DNA of 14,383 nucleotides from contig DFHL01000093.1 in NCBI GenBank assembly GCA_002371315.1, positions 1 through 14,383 of the forward strand, written 5' to 3'. Position numbers and translations under genes: made by a program. Positions within the stretch are counted from its first letter, which is position 1. Every line of letters begins with the position of its first letter. Positions 5,954 through 13,433 of this stretch are shown piece by piece. The stretch is from Bacteroidales bacterium UBA3724. Lineage in GTDB: Bacteria; Bacteroidota; Bacteroidia; Bacteroidales; P3. Below the pieces are notes generated by a model. That model searched no databases, was not told the origin of the DNA, and was given only the letters and a program-made list of their open reading frames with translations.

Positions 5954-7351
5954 TCAGCAAAGGAGCGGTGTGGCAGCAGGGATGCAGGCCAGGTCGCGAA
6001 GGAATTCCACCTTCTCGAAAAGGGTGACGTCCATAACGACAAACACTATGGCACCGGCGATGTAGCCCGCAAAGGCCAGAAGGGTGATTTTCTTCAGATA
6101 CCAGATGAAGTCGATTTTCTCCATACCCATCACGGCAACGCCAGCTGCCGAGCCGATGATAAGGAGGCTTCCGCCCGTACCGGCACAGTAGGCCAGGAAC
6201 TCCCAGAAGGGATGGTTCACGCCGAAGATGACATCCGGCCCAACGTGGGGATACATACCCTGAACGGCGGCAACCAGCGGCACATTGTCGACAATCGACG
6301 ACAGAACGCCGATAATCAGGTCGATTACAAAGAATCCGACAGGCTCCTCACCTACGTGCATTCCCAAGAAAGCATCGTTCAGTCCTTGTGCCAGACCGCC
6401 AAGGATGCCGGCCACCTTGAGGCAGGCGACTGCCATCAGGATACCGAGGAAGAAGAGGATGGTAGGCACGTCGACGTGTTCGAGAGTGCTGACTGCTGTT
6501 GGCAGTTTGGCATCGTCCTTCGAATATTTGCGGCTCAGAATCTCGGTTGTAATCCAAAGCACCGACAGGCCGAACAGCATTCCGAGATAGGGCGGCAAGT
6601 GGGTGATAGTCTTGAAGATGGGCACGAAGATGAGAGCGCAGACACCCATAATCAGGACAATCATACGTAAGCGATGAGGAACCTGGAAGCCCTCGTTGTC
6701 GGTTTCGGGACGCTGTATGTCGCCCTTCAACGTGCGGCCAATCAGCCACACTGGAACAACAATACAGGCCAAGCTGGCCAACAATGTTTTGACAATGATA
6801 TTGACCGTGGTCACTTCGCCCTTGATCCAGAGCATAATAGTCGTAACGTCGCCGATGGGGCTCCAAGCGCCGCCGGCATTGGCTGCCAGAATGACCATAC
6901 CGGCATAGAGCCAGCGCTCTTTCTGGTCGGCAATGAGTTTGCGCAACAGAGCGACCATCACGATAGCGGTGGTCATATTGTCGAGTAGAGCCGACAGGAA
7001 GAATGTCAGAATGGAGATAATCCAAAGCAGACGTTTCTTGTCGGTCGTCTTGATTTTGTCGGTAATGATACTGAAACCCTGATAGTCTTCTATCAAAGTA
7101 ACAATCGTCATTGCTCCAAGCAGGAAGAAGACGATTTCGGCCGTTTCACCAAGATTCTCGATCAGGTTGGTGGTGACGAACTGGCGGTAGGTCTCGATGT
7201 CCACGCCCGAAGCCAGATTAAACGCATTGTAGATGGCCCAGGTCAAGACACCCAAGAGGAGTGCTGTGGCCGTTTTGTTGACTTTCAGCGGATGCTCAAG
7301 CGCGATGCAGGCATATCCGATGATAAATACTGTTACAAGTGTTACAACCAT
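5954..7351 (-). CDS. nhaD: Sodium/proton antiporter, NhaD type
   Basis: A 465-residue inner-membrane antiporter of the NhaD family (ion transporter superfamily), exchanging sodium or lithium ions for protons to control cytoplasmic sodium and pH. About twelve hydrophobic helices are visible across the whole length. Family landmarks include LLDNMTTAIV near 121-130, AGGAWSPIGDVTT near 158-170, SSIVDNVPLVAA in the second half, and GTGGSLLIIGSAAGVAVMGM near 400. The paired DN motifs in the two half-repeats are expected to bind the ion. Length is normal for the family. The ATG is 28 bp after yidC and no promoter is visible in that gap, so it is probably co-transcribed with yidC. The last residues after the final helix (ACIPAATPLLC) look poorly conserved. 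Confidence 0.93.
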   Translation of the reverse strand: MVVTLVTVFIIGYACIALEHPLKVNKTATALLLGVLTWAIYNAFNLASGVDIETYRQFVTTNLIENLGETAEIVFFLLGAMTIVTLIEDYQGFSIITDKIKTTDKKRLLWIISILTFFLSALLDNMTTAIVMVALLRKLIADQKERWLYAGMVILAANAGGAWSPIGDVTTIMLWIKGEVTTVNIIVKTLLASLACIVVPVWLIGRTLKGDIQRPETDNEGFQVPHRLRMIVLIMGVCALIFVPIFKTITHLPPYLGMLFGLSVLWITTEILSRKYSKDDAKLPTAVSTLEHVDVPTILFFLGILMAVACLKVAGILGGLAQGLNDAFLGMHVGEEPVGFFVIDLIIGVLSSIVDNVPLVAAVQGMYPHVGPDVIFGVNHPFWEFLAYCAGTGGSLLIIGSAAGVAVMGMEKIDFIWYLKKITLLAFAGYIAGAIVFVVMDVTLFEKVEFLRDLACIPAATPLLC

Positions 7352-7379
7352 TTTATAAAATTTTTATATTGTTTGTTTT

Positions 7380-9392
7380 TTATTTGCGACGTTGTTGCTG
7401 TTTCTGCATTTCCTCGCTCATACGCTGCATCTCTTCCAGACGCTGCTGGAACTTCGATTTCTTCTGCGGCTTGCCCTTGCCGGCGGCTTCAGCCTTGGCG
7501 ATGCGTTTGCGCACCTTGTCCTCGGTGATGACAGCACGGATGATGAACATAGTCAGCATCGAGAGCAGCAGGTTGAAGAAATAGTATATGTTCAGTGCTG
7601 CCGACTGGCTGTTGAAGATGAACAGCATCATAAAAGGCATAAAATACATCATAAACTTCATACCCGGCATCGAAACCTGGCCTTGCTGCTGCTTCATTGT
7701 ATAGACAGTGTAGAAAAACTGCATAGCGAACATCAGCAGGCAGAACAGGCTGATGTGGTCGCCATAGAGCGGAATGTTGAACGGCAAATCAAGAATGGAG
7801 TCATAGCTCGAAAGGTCATTGCACCACAGGAAAGGCTTCTGGCGCAGCTCGATCGAGGCAGGATAGAAGCGGAACATAGCATAGATGATGGGCAACTGGA
7901 TCAGCAGCGGCAGGCAGCCGGCCATAGGATTGATACCGGCCTTGCGCTGCAGCTGGGTCATAGCCTGCTGCTTCTGCATCGCCTGTTCCTGCTTGGGGAA
8001 CTTCTTGTTGATGACATCCATCTCCGGTTTCAGATGACGCATAACGGCACCCGTCTTGTAGCTGTTCCACATCAGGGGGGTGATGACTATCTTGAGCAGA
8101 ATCGTCAAAATGATAATTATGATACCGTAGTTCAAGCCAAAGCCCTCCAAAAAGTTGAAGACCGGAATGATGGCAAAACGGCTGACCCACTGCGTCAGGA
8201 AGAATCCCCAACCCAGCGGCAGGATGCGCTCGAAACCATCGTTCATCTCTCGCAGCAGACGGTACTTGTTGGGGCCGAAGTACATACGCATATCCATAGC
8301 ATAATTGTCAGCCATAGCGTCATAGTCCACACCCAGCGAGCTGCTCATATCGCACAGGTAGCTGTCGTCGTCCTTGCTGCGGTCGGTGCTGACCTTCAGC
8401 TGCTGAGCGTTGCGGAACCCATTCTCCGACATCAGTATGGCGCAGAAAAACTGCTGCTTGTAAGCCACCCAGTCGATGGGGGTCGTTATCTGCTTCTCAT
8501 CGTCACGGCCGTCCTTCAGGCTGCTCGGATTGTCGCCACTGTTCTTGTAGAAAAGCGTGGTGTAGAAACGCTCACTGTCCTTGTTGCGATTGGCGTTGCG
8601 GCCTTTCTGGCTGCGGTCGAACTGCTCCTGGCGGTTCATCGAGTTCTGCCAGTTCAGCGTCAGGTTGGGCGTCACGCTCAAATAATTCTTGATATTGTGG
8701 AAGTTGACATCAAAATCAACCTCATAGCTGTCGTCATAAAAAACATAGCGGAACTCCAGATAGGCATTCTCGTCTATTGGCAGCGAATCGGCCTGACGCA
8801 CAAAAGCCCTGAAGCTCACAGTCAGCGAGTCGCCCTCGGGCACCTCTACAAAACTGTCACTCGTCAGCCGCTCGCCGTCAACAAAGGTGGCAAAAGGAAT
8901 CAGCTTGGTGTTGATCACGTCATTGCGCGAGTCGACAAAGACAAGGTCCAAATTGTTGGCATTAGGCGTAATTATTTCGAGCGGACCGTCGCCGAAAGTC
9001 TTGAAATCTTCCAGCACAACCTTCTGCACCGAAGCGCCCATACTGCGCAAGTCGGTGGTCATCACCTTGTTGCTGACTGTCACATTGAGGCGATGGTTGC
9101 CGCTGTTGGGATCAAACTGGCCCAGATTGACTTTCATAGCGGCTGCAAGGGCGGCACCCGTGCTGTCATTCATTGCCGAATCAGACATAGCCAGCTGATA
9201 CAGCGAGTCCTGCAGATGCTTTTGCTCGGCTTCGGCCTGAGCCAACGAGTCGGCACGCATCCGCTCGGCATACATTGTCGAATCCTGACGGCGACGGGCA
9301 GCAATTTCCTCGTCGCTGGGCTTAATCCAGAACATATAGCCCAGGAAAATCAAGAAAATGAGCACCAGTCCAATGATTGATTTTTTATCCAT
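7380..9392 (-). CDS. yidC: Membrane protein insertase YidC
   Basis: A 670-residue insertase that folds proteins into the inner membrane alone or with SecYEG. Residues 5-22 are the first membrane helix. Residues about 60-370 form the periplasmic beta-rich domain of Gram-negative YidC. Residues 391-625 are the conserved insertase core with five helices, including ITPLMWNSY and AGCLPLLIQLPI. Lys434 stands where E. coli has the groove arginine, a basic replacement also seen in Bacteroidota. The tail (about 626-670) is lysine- and glutamine-rich, typical of this phylum and likely to contact the ribosome. It is somewhat longer than usual Bacteroidota YidC because of a charged stretch at residues 30-60. 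In many relatives pyrG precedes yidC; here the upstream genes are pyrE and an SRPBCC gene, separated by cassette D. Confidence 0.97.
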   Translation of the reverse strand: MDKKSIIGLVLIFLIFLGYMFWIKPSDEEIAARRRQDSTMYAERMRADSLAQAEAEQKHLQDSLYQLAMSDSAMNDSTGAALAAAMKVNLGQFDPNSGNHRLNVTVSNKVMTTDLRSMGASVQKVVLEDFKTFGDGPLEIITPNANNLDLVFVDSRNDVINTKLIPFATFVDGERLTSDSFVEVPEGDSLTVSFRAFVRQADSLPIDENAYLEFRYVFYDDSYEVDFDVNFHNIKNYLSVTPNLTLNWQNSMNRQEQFDRSQKGRNANRNKDSERFYTTLFYKNSGDNPSSLKDGRDDEKQITTPIDWVAYKQQFFCAILMSENGFRNAQQLKVSTDRSKDDDSYLCDMSSSLGVDYDAMADNYAMDMRMYFGPNKYRLLREMNDGFERILPLGWGFFLTQWVSRFAIIPVFNFLEGFGLNYGIIIIILTILLKIVITPLMWNSYKTGAVMRHLKPEMDVINKKFPKQEQAMQKQQAMTQLQRKAGINPMAGCLPLLIQLPIIYAMFRFYPASIELRQKPFLWCNDLSSYDSILDLPFNIPLYGDHISLFCLLMFAMQFFYTVYTMKQQQGQVSMPGMKFMMYFMPFMMLFIFNSQSAALNIYYFFNLLLSMLTMFIIRAVITEDKVRKRIAKAEAAGKGKPQKKSKFQQRLEEMQRMSEEMQKQQQRRK

Positions 9393-9456
9393 ATACAGTC
9401 TATAATATTGGAATACTGTTAATTATTATATTTCTTTTACACTTGCTTTGAAACTG

Positions 9457-9464
9457 CAAATGTA
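9457..9464 (-). promoter_or_regulatory. Probable -7 promoter box for yidC
   Basis: Minus-strand TACATTTG matches TAnnTTTG exactly and lies 65 bp before the yidC ATG. No TTTG box is found at the expected distance, so it is weaker than the pyrE promoter. A second exact match (TATTTTTG, 9506-9513) also lacks a -33 box. Confidence 0.45.
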
Positions 9465-9632
9465 CGTAAATTTTATTGAATAAAATATAAAAAGTTAATA
9501 TCTGGCAAAAATAATGGAAATCCCCGATTTGTTGTCGTTGCAAATCGAAGAAATTGAGTGTTGTTTAAACCCCAAAATCCGACCTGCAATCCGCATTCGG
9601 AATGAAACACAATAATTGAAGAGGAAACAATA
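9465..9632. other. Non-coding stretch between yidC promoter and cassette D
   Basis: I see no gene. It contains one short hairpin, CGATTTG (9525-9531) and CAAATCG (9541-9547) around a 9-base loop, with no U-tract on either strand. The reading frames here show no family features. Confidence 0.4.
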
Positions 9633-9793
9633 GTGAATAGTGATTAGTGACCAGTGACCTGTGACCTGTGATACGAACACGCTCGTTTCACTGTGAGTGA
9701 CCAGTGACCAGTGACCAGTGACACGAACACGCTCGTTTCACAGGTCACAGGTCACTGGTCACTTATCACAGGTCACAGGTCACAGGTCACTCG
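9633..9793. repeat. Heptamer repeat cassette D, double core
   Basis: Two cassettes in a row. Left units GTGAATA, GTGATTA, GTGACCA, GTGACCT, GTGACCT lead to core 1 (ACGAACACGCTCGT, 9673-9686). One TCAC follows, then units of the first sense resume (9693-9721) up to core 2 (9723-9736, identical), and eight complement-sense units run to 9793. The 19-bp string ACGAACACGCTCGTTTCAC is identical in both copies, 50 bp apart. Arms 9696-9721 and 9738-9763 pair at 24 of 26 positions, so the second half can form a very long stem. It lies downstream of the SRPBCC gene and upstream of the yidC promoter. Confidence 0.92.
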
Positions 9794-9798
9794 ACCGA

Positions 9799-10212
9799 TT
9801 AAAGTCCTGCCGAATAGTATTGTATCTGCTCGGCAATCTTGTCGAGGGCCGGACGCAGCTTGGGCTTGAGCATCATCGTCATCATCGGGTTGCCACCTTC
9901 CACTTCGGCACGCACAACCACGCGGCATTCGCTCTCGCTCACCGAGGTGATGCCCATCACAAAACGGAACGGCAACGGCGACGCGCTGCCCGCTGCCGGG
10001 GCAATGGCGACGGTGGTGTAAGGGTTGCGCTCGGCATACTGGAGCGTAAGCTGCACAAAACCAGCCACCTTGAACGAGCAGGTATTGCCGTCAGTCTGGA
10101 AATCCTCGACCTGCGGGGGCAGCATTTTCTGGAAGTTGCGGAAATCGCAAGCAAAATTATACAGTCTCTCGGCACTGCATTGTGCCGTAACGGTTTTCGA
10201 TTCAGCAGTCAT
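9799..10212 (-). CDS. SRPBCC-superfamily (START-like) protein
   Basis: A 137-residue cytoplasmic protein with the layout of small SRPBCC/polyketide-cyclase-like proteins, a helix-grip fold with a deep hydrophobic cavity for lipids or other ligands. The first strand and the short helices are at residues 3-30 (AERLYNFACDFRNFQKMLPP is typical of the second region). The middle is beta-rich (40-105), and a long amphipathic C-terminal helix runs from about 108 to 133 (MTMMLKPKLRPALDKIAEQ). No catalytic residues can be assigned, and the ligand is unknown. It follows pyrE by 70 bp on the same strand without a visible promoter and is probably in the same transcript. The stop codon lies six bases from the end of cassette D, which may act as its 3' boundary. 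Confidence 0.72.
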   Translation of the reverse strand: MTAESKTVTAQCSAERLYNFACDFRNFQKMLPPQVEDFQTDGNTCSFKVAGFVQLTLQYAERNPYTTVAIAPAAGSASPLPFRFVMGITSVSESECRVVVRAEVEGGNPMMTMMLKPKLRPALDKIAEQIQYYSAGL

Positions 10213-10282
10213 AACTTAAAATTGATGTTGCGGCAGACAGTGCTCCCGCATTAGGGCAATCTGAAAATCAAGGCATCGGCGG

Positions 10283-10927
10283 TCATTCGCCGTGATCCTT
10301 CGACCATTGCTCAGGGTTCTCGCGCCAGGTCTTGAGCGACTCCAGGTCCTTCTCCATAATGTACTCCTGCTCGCAGGCCACCTTGACAAGGGCGTCGTAG
10401 TTGGTCAGCGTGTGCAGCTCTACATTGGCATCGGCAAAATTCTTGGCAGCCACATCGAGGCCATAGGTGAAAATGGCCACCATACCCTTGACGATGCAGC
10501 CCTTGTCGCGCAAGGCGTGGACGGCGATGAGCGAGCTTTTGCCTGTCGAAACAAGGTCCTCGACCACAACGACCGTCTGGCCGCTATGTATCTCGCCCTC
10601 AATCTGGTTGGTAAGGCCGTGCTTCTTCTCTTCCGAGCGCACATAGACGAACGGCTTGCCGAGTTCCTGAGCCACAAGTGCACCCTGGGCTATGCCGCCC
10701 GTGGCGACGCCGGCAATGACATCGACATCACCGAAATATTCGTTGATGGCTTCGACAAAGCGCTGGCGGATATAGGTCCGGATTTCGGGATAGGAGAGCG
10801 TTACGCGATTGTCGCAGTAGATAGGCGACTTGCGGCCCGATGCCCACGTGAAAGGATTGTCATTGTTCAGTTTCACAGCTTTCACTTGAAGCAGGAAAGC
10901 ACTTGTTTGTTCGGCAGTTTCGTTCAT
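10283..10927 (-). CDS. pyrE: Orotate phosphoribosyltransferase
   Basis: A 214-residue enzyme of pyrimidine biosynthesis that joins orotate to PRPP to give orotidine 5'-phosphate. The PRPP-binding motif VVVVEDLVSTGKS is at 119-131, with the acidic pair Glu123-Asp124 in the usual place. The flexible catalytic loop is represented by VRSEEKKHG at 96-104, with its Lys101/Lys102 and His103. The orotate-contacting N-terminal region FTWASGRKSPIYCDNR is at 26-41. Length is standard for the family. It reads from a well-formed promoter at 10961-10990 with a short leader of about 27 nt, and is followed by the SRPBCC gene. Confidence 0.96.
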   Translation of the reverse strand: MNETAEQTSAFLLQVKAVKLNNDNPFTWASGRKSPIYCDNRVTLSYPEIRTYIRQRFVEAINEYFGDVDVIAGVATGGIAQGALVAQELGKPFVYVRSEEKKHGLTNQIEGEIHSGQTVVVVEDLVSTGKSSLIAVHALRDKGCIVKGMVAIFTYGLDVAAKNFADANVELHTLTNYDALVKVACEQEYIMEKDLESLKTWRENPEQWSKDHGE

Positions 10928-10960
10928 TTTTCTCTCTTATTCTTTTGGTATTTGAGGTTG

Positions 10961-10990
10961 CAAAAATACTACTTTTTGCAATAATACAAA
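10961..10990 (-). promoter_or_regulatory. Bacteroidota-type promoter for pyrE
   Basis: Minus-strand TATTTTTG (10961-10968) is an exact TAnnTTTG, with TTTG (10987-10990) 18 bp upstream. This is one of the two best matches to the phylum's sigma consensus in the window. The start site should fall near 10954. Confidence 0.65.
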
Positions 10991-11010
10991 TTTATTTTTT
11001 TAACATTTTA

Positions 11011-11622
11011 TCAACCGTCGGCCCTAACCAGCGGCTCGTCAGGCACTTGAGTGTTGATGATTTGCATCGTGGCATAGCTCGTCGCCAGGCTGTCGCGCCA
11101 CTGTCCGTAGGGCAGCCAGCAGAGGCTGGTGATGCCCTCGTCGGTCTGCGGCACCAGGTGGCTGGTTTCCAGCGCCCTCATCGCGTACCAGGCGGTCTGC
11201 TTGAAGTGCCAGCCGCCATAGAGGTCGTAGATATGATACGTCTTGAGCAGCAGCGGCCCCAGCACCAGGTCGCAAAGGCCTGTCTCCTCGTTCGTTTCGC
11301 GCAGCGCGGCGCAGGCTAGGGTCTCCCCTGCCTCGACCTTGCCCTTGGGCAGGTCGCTGCGCCCGTTGCGCACCATCAGCAGACGGCGCCCCGCGCCGTC
11401 CTCGACGATGCCACCGGCCGCCTTGACGCCGATATAGTTGGCCCGCAGATGGGCCACCAGCCGCCTGGCATCGCTGCAGCGCACGGCGACATCGCGTCCC
11501 TCCTCGGTCAATCGTTTGAAACACAGGCTCCAGTCGCTATCGTCCATCAGCACGGCGCCTTCGGGAACCGCCCCGTCGGCAGACAGGACGAAGAGACGGT
11601 TATATTGGAAATTTATAATCAT
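11011..11622 (-). CDS. NUDIX hydrolase
   Basis: A 203-residue hydrolase that should cleave a nucleoside diphosphate linked to another moiety, with a divalent metal. The NUDIX box spans 94-116 (GKVEAGE, then seven residues, then RETNEETGL). It agrees with G-x5-E-x7-R-E-U-x-E-E-x-G-U except that the U after RE is Thr. LPKGK just before the box and WHFKQTAWYAM after it are common in this family. Residues 1-60 form a separate N-terminal part without a motif I recognise, frequent in Bacteroidota members of this length. The substrate cannot be read from sequence. The start codon ATG is 21 bp from a 12-bp repeat array, and the likely promoter is more than 200 bp upstream. Confidence 0.88.
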   Translation of the reverse strand: MIINFQYNRLFVLSADGAVPEGAVLMDDSDWSLCFKRLTEEGRDVAVRCSDARRLVAHLRANYIGVKAAGGIVEDGAGRRLLMVRNGRSDLPKGKVEAGETLACAALRETNEETGLCDLVLGPLLLKTYHIYDLYGGWHFKQTAWYAMRALETSHLVPQTDEGITSLCWLPYGQWRDSLATSYATMQIINTQVPDEPLVRADG

Positions 11623-11643
11623 ACGAGTATTTTTTAATTAAAA

Positions 11644-11727
11644 GGGAGTAAAATTGGGAGTTAAATTGGGAGTTAAAAAGGGAGTTAAAATGGGAGTTAA
11701 AATGGAAGTTAAATCGGAAGTTAAAGG
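11644..11727. repeat. 12-bp tandem array before the NUDIX gene
   Basis: Seven units in perfect 12-bp register: GGGAGTAAAATT, GGGAGTTAAATT, GGGAGTTAAAAA, GGGAGTTAAAAT twice, GGAAGTTAAATC and GGAAGTTAAAGG. The units diverge toward the right and pass into shorter motifs (GTTAGA twice, GTTGA three times) up to about 11760. On the NUDIX coding strand the unit reads ATTTTAACTCCC, which is free of G. It lies in the presumed leader of the NUDIX transcript. Confidence 0.93.
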
Positions 11728-11841
11728 GGACGTTAGAGTTAGAGTTGAGTTGAGTTGAAGAAATTAATGGACTATGGCGTCCGGCAGGGGCAATTGGCCC
11801 CTTGGCGGGCACATTTGCGACGCTGACGCTGGAAAACGGTG

Positions 11842-11872
11842 CAAAAATAGTAATTTTCCGCCAAACGGAAAA
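11842..11872 (-). promoter_or_regulatory. Probable promoter and overlapping inverted repeat for the NUDIX gene
   Basis: Minus-strand TATTTTTG (11842-11849) is an exact -7 box. No TTTG lies at the usual distance. Instead a perfect 7-bp inverted repeat, TTTTCCG (11854-11860) and CGGAAAA (11866-11872), occupies the spacer and -33 region, which suggests an operator. The leader would be about 210 nt and contains the 12-bp array and a small stem (AGGGGC 11786-11791 with GCCCCT 11797-11802). Confidence 0.4.
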
Positions 11873-11879
11873 AAACAAT

Positions 11880-12199
11880 TCCCAAAAGCCCGAAATCCGA
11901 CCACAAAATCATCGTCAAAAAAGGGCCCGAAAAAGGCGAAAATCCTTTTAACATTTAAGTTAAAAACCGTTAAAATCAGGCTAAATTTTAACAAATCATA
12001 AAACACTGATTTCCAAGGGTCAAACACCTACCAAAGTTCACCCAAACTCCTACCTGATTCTTACCAAATTTTAAGTTAATGGGCTTTGACCTATTTTTGG
12101 TCTGGAATTGGTGTTTTTTTCGGCCTGAAAAAGGGTGCCGCAGACGGGCTTCGGAGGGTGCGAAACGGACGGAAAAGTTCCTGTTTTTGAAAAAATGTG
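11880..12199. other. Intergenic stretch between divergent NUDIX and dprA genes
   Basis: No gene is visible. The stretch is AT-rich and holds a cluster of alternating motifs: TTTTAAC (11946-11952), GTTAAAA (11959-11965), GTTAAAAT (11969-11976) and ATTTTAAC (11985-11992). These make one 7-bp and one 8-bp inverted repeat in 47 bp. The dprA promoter begins at its right end. Confidence 0.5.
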
Positions 12200-12207
12200 T
12201 AAATTTG
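12200..12207 (+). promoter_or_regulatory. Probable -7 promoter box for dprA
   Basis: TAAATTTG matches TAnnTTTG exactly and is followed by CA, as is common. It lies 55 bp before the dprA ATG. No clear -33 TTTG is present. The surrounding 15 bases, GTAAATTTGCATCCG (12199-12213), recur before atpD. Confidence 0.5.
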
Positions 12208-12262
12208 CATCCGCAATTTTCGCGGTTCCCGAAGCGGAACGAAGGATAAACAAGAGGTTCAA

Positions 12263-13366
12263 ATGCACGACAAATACTATGATATCGCCCTGACGATGCT
12301 GCCCGGCATCGGATGCCGTTCGGCGCGGCAGCTGCTCGAAATTGTGCCTTCGGCCGAGGCTCTTTTCAATATGCAGGTCGCCGAGCTGCGCCACATTTTC
12401 GGCCAGCGCACCGAAATCGTCAAGGCCATCCGCGAGCGCAGCGTCTTTGCGGCCGTCGACAAGGAGCTGGCTTTTGTCGAAAAGAACAGGATTCGCGTGC
12501 TTGGCTACAGGGACGAGGCTTTTCCGCAGCGGCTCAACCTGCCGGGATGCGTCGATGCGCCGACGGTGGTCTATGCCCTTGGCAACGCCGACCTCAACCC
12601 GCAGCGCGCCGTGAGCATAGTGGGCACGCGCAAGGCCACGCCGCAGGGCATCGAGCTGACGCACAGGCTTGTGGACGGCCTGCGCGGCGAGGGCATCACG
12701 GTGGTCAGCGGCCTGGCGCTGGGCATCGACGCGGCGTCGCACGAGGCCGCGCTGGCAAACAGCCTGCCGACAATCGGCGTGCTGGCCCACGGTCTGAACC
12801 ATCTGTATCCGCCCCAGAACCGCAATCTGGCCAAGCAGATGATTGCCCAGGGCGGCGCCCTGCTGACCGAAATACGCAGCGACACGCGCATCACGCCCAG
12901 TATGTTTCCGGCCCGCAACCGCATCATCGCCGGCCTGACCGACGCCACCGTCGTCGTCGAAGCCTCAAAAACCGGCGGAGCCCTGATAACGGCCAACATA
13001 GCAAATAGTTACAACCGCGACCTCTTTGCCTTTCCCGGCCGCATCGGCGACAAATACTCGGAAGGGTGCAACGCCATCATCGCCGCCTGCAAGGCCCTGC
13101 TGATACGCAATGCCGACGACCTGATGCTGAATATGGGATGGGAGCGCACCAGCAAGCCCGAGGGAGTGCAAACCACTATGTTTCCGAAACTTAAAGGCGA
13201 CGAGCAGACCGTCTACGACATCCTTTCGCAGCATCAGGAAATCTCGGCCGACGAAATTCACAATTTTTGCGACCTGACGTTGCCCAAAATTGCCGCCGCG
13301 CTGCTCGGTCTGGAGCTGAAAAACCTTTGCCGATGCCTTCCCGGCAAAAGATACAAACTGCTATAA
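12263..13366 (+). CDS. dprA: DNA-processing protein DprA (Smf)
   Basis: A 367-residue cytoplasmic protein that binds incoming single-stranded DNA and loads RecA during natural transformation. It is widespread in bacteria not known to be competent. Residues about 1-60 form an N-terminal helical domain (MLPGIG at 12-17, like the HhH motif of many DprAs). Residues about 75-290 form the extended Rossmann fold with SIVGTRKAT (118-126), GLALGIDAASHEAAL (150-164), MFPARNRIIAGL (214-225) and SKTGGALITA (235-244). The last 60 residues form the small winged-helix C-terminal domain with DEIHNFCDLTLPKIAAALLGLE. Length is standard. It is divergent from the NUDIX gene, 163 bp before atpD, and has its own likely promoter. 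Confidence 0.96.
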   Translation: MHDKYYDIALTMLPGIGCRSARQLLEIVPSAEALFNMQVAELRHIFGQRTEIVKAIRERSVFAAVDKELAFVEKNRIRVLGYRDEAFPQRLNLPGCVDAPTVVYALGNADLNPQRAVSIVGTRKATPQGIELTHRLVDGLRGEGITVVSGLALGIDAASHEAALANSLPTIGVLAHGLNHLYPPQNRNLAKQMIAQGGALLTEIRSDTRITPSMFPARNRIIAGLTDATVVVEASKTGGALITANIANSYNRDLFAFPGRIGDKYSEGCNAIIAACKALLIRNADDLMLNMGWERTSKPEGVQTTMFPKLKGDEQTVYDILSQHQEISADEIHNFCDLTLPKIAAALLGLELKNLCRCLPGKRYKLL

Positions 13367-13433
13367 TTCAGCAATAAAGATATTTTGTTGATATTTTTTT
13401 TGAAAAATAGTGCTATATTTTTAAGAATATACG

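Noticed and set aside
4652..6670. Plus-strand open frame of 672 codons opposite nhaD and its neighbour
   Set aside because: It crosses two well-supported genes on the other strand, has no recognisable domain, and is explained by GC-rich third codon positions.
7392..9380. Plus-strand open frame of 662 codons opposite yidC
   Set aside because: It is the exact mirror of yidC; the protein is rich in His, Gln and Leu from antisense reading and shows no family features.
9525..9547. Hairpin CGATTTG/CAAATCG as a terminator
   Set aside because: The stem is short and AT-rich with no U-tract on either strand, and it lies far from any gene end.
9495..9680. Minus-strand 61-codon frame upstream of yidC
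   Set aside because: Its N-terminus is encoded by heptamer repeats and the rest shows no motif; most likely non-coding.
1164..9793. Insertion sequence or transposon
   Set aside because: No transposase frame or target-site duplication is visible in the window; only the short non-coding cassettes are present.
11600..11878. Small minus-strand protein of 92 codons rich in Asn, Phe and Ser
   Set aside because: Its repeated FNS motif is the translation of the 12-bp array, and it overlaps the NUDIX start; no independent sign of coding.
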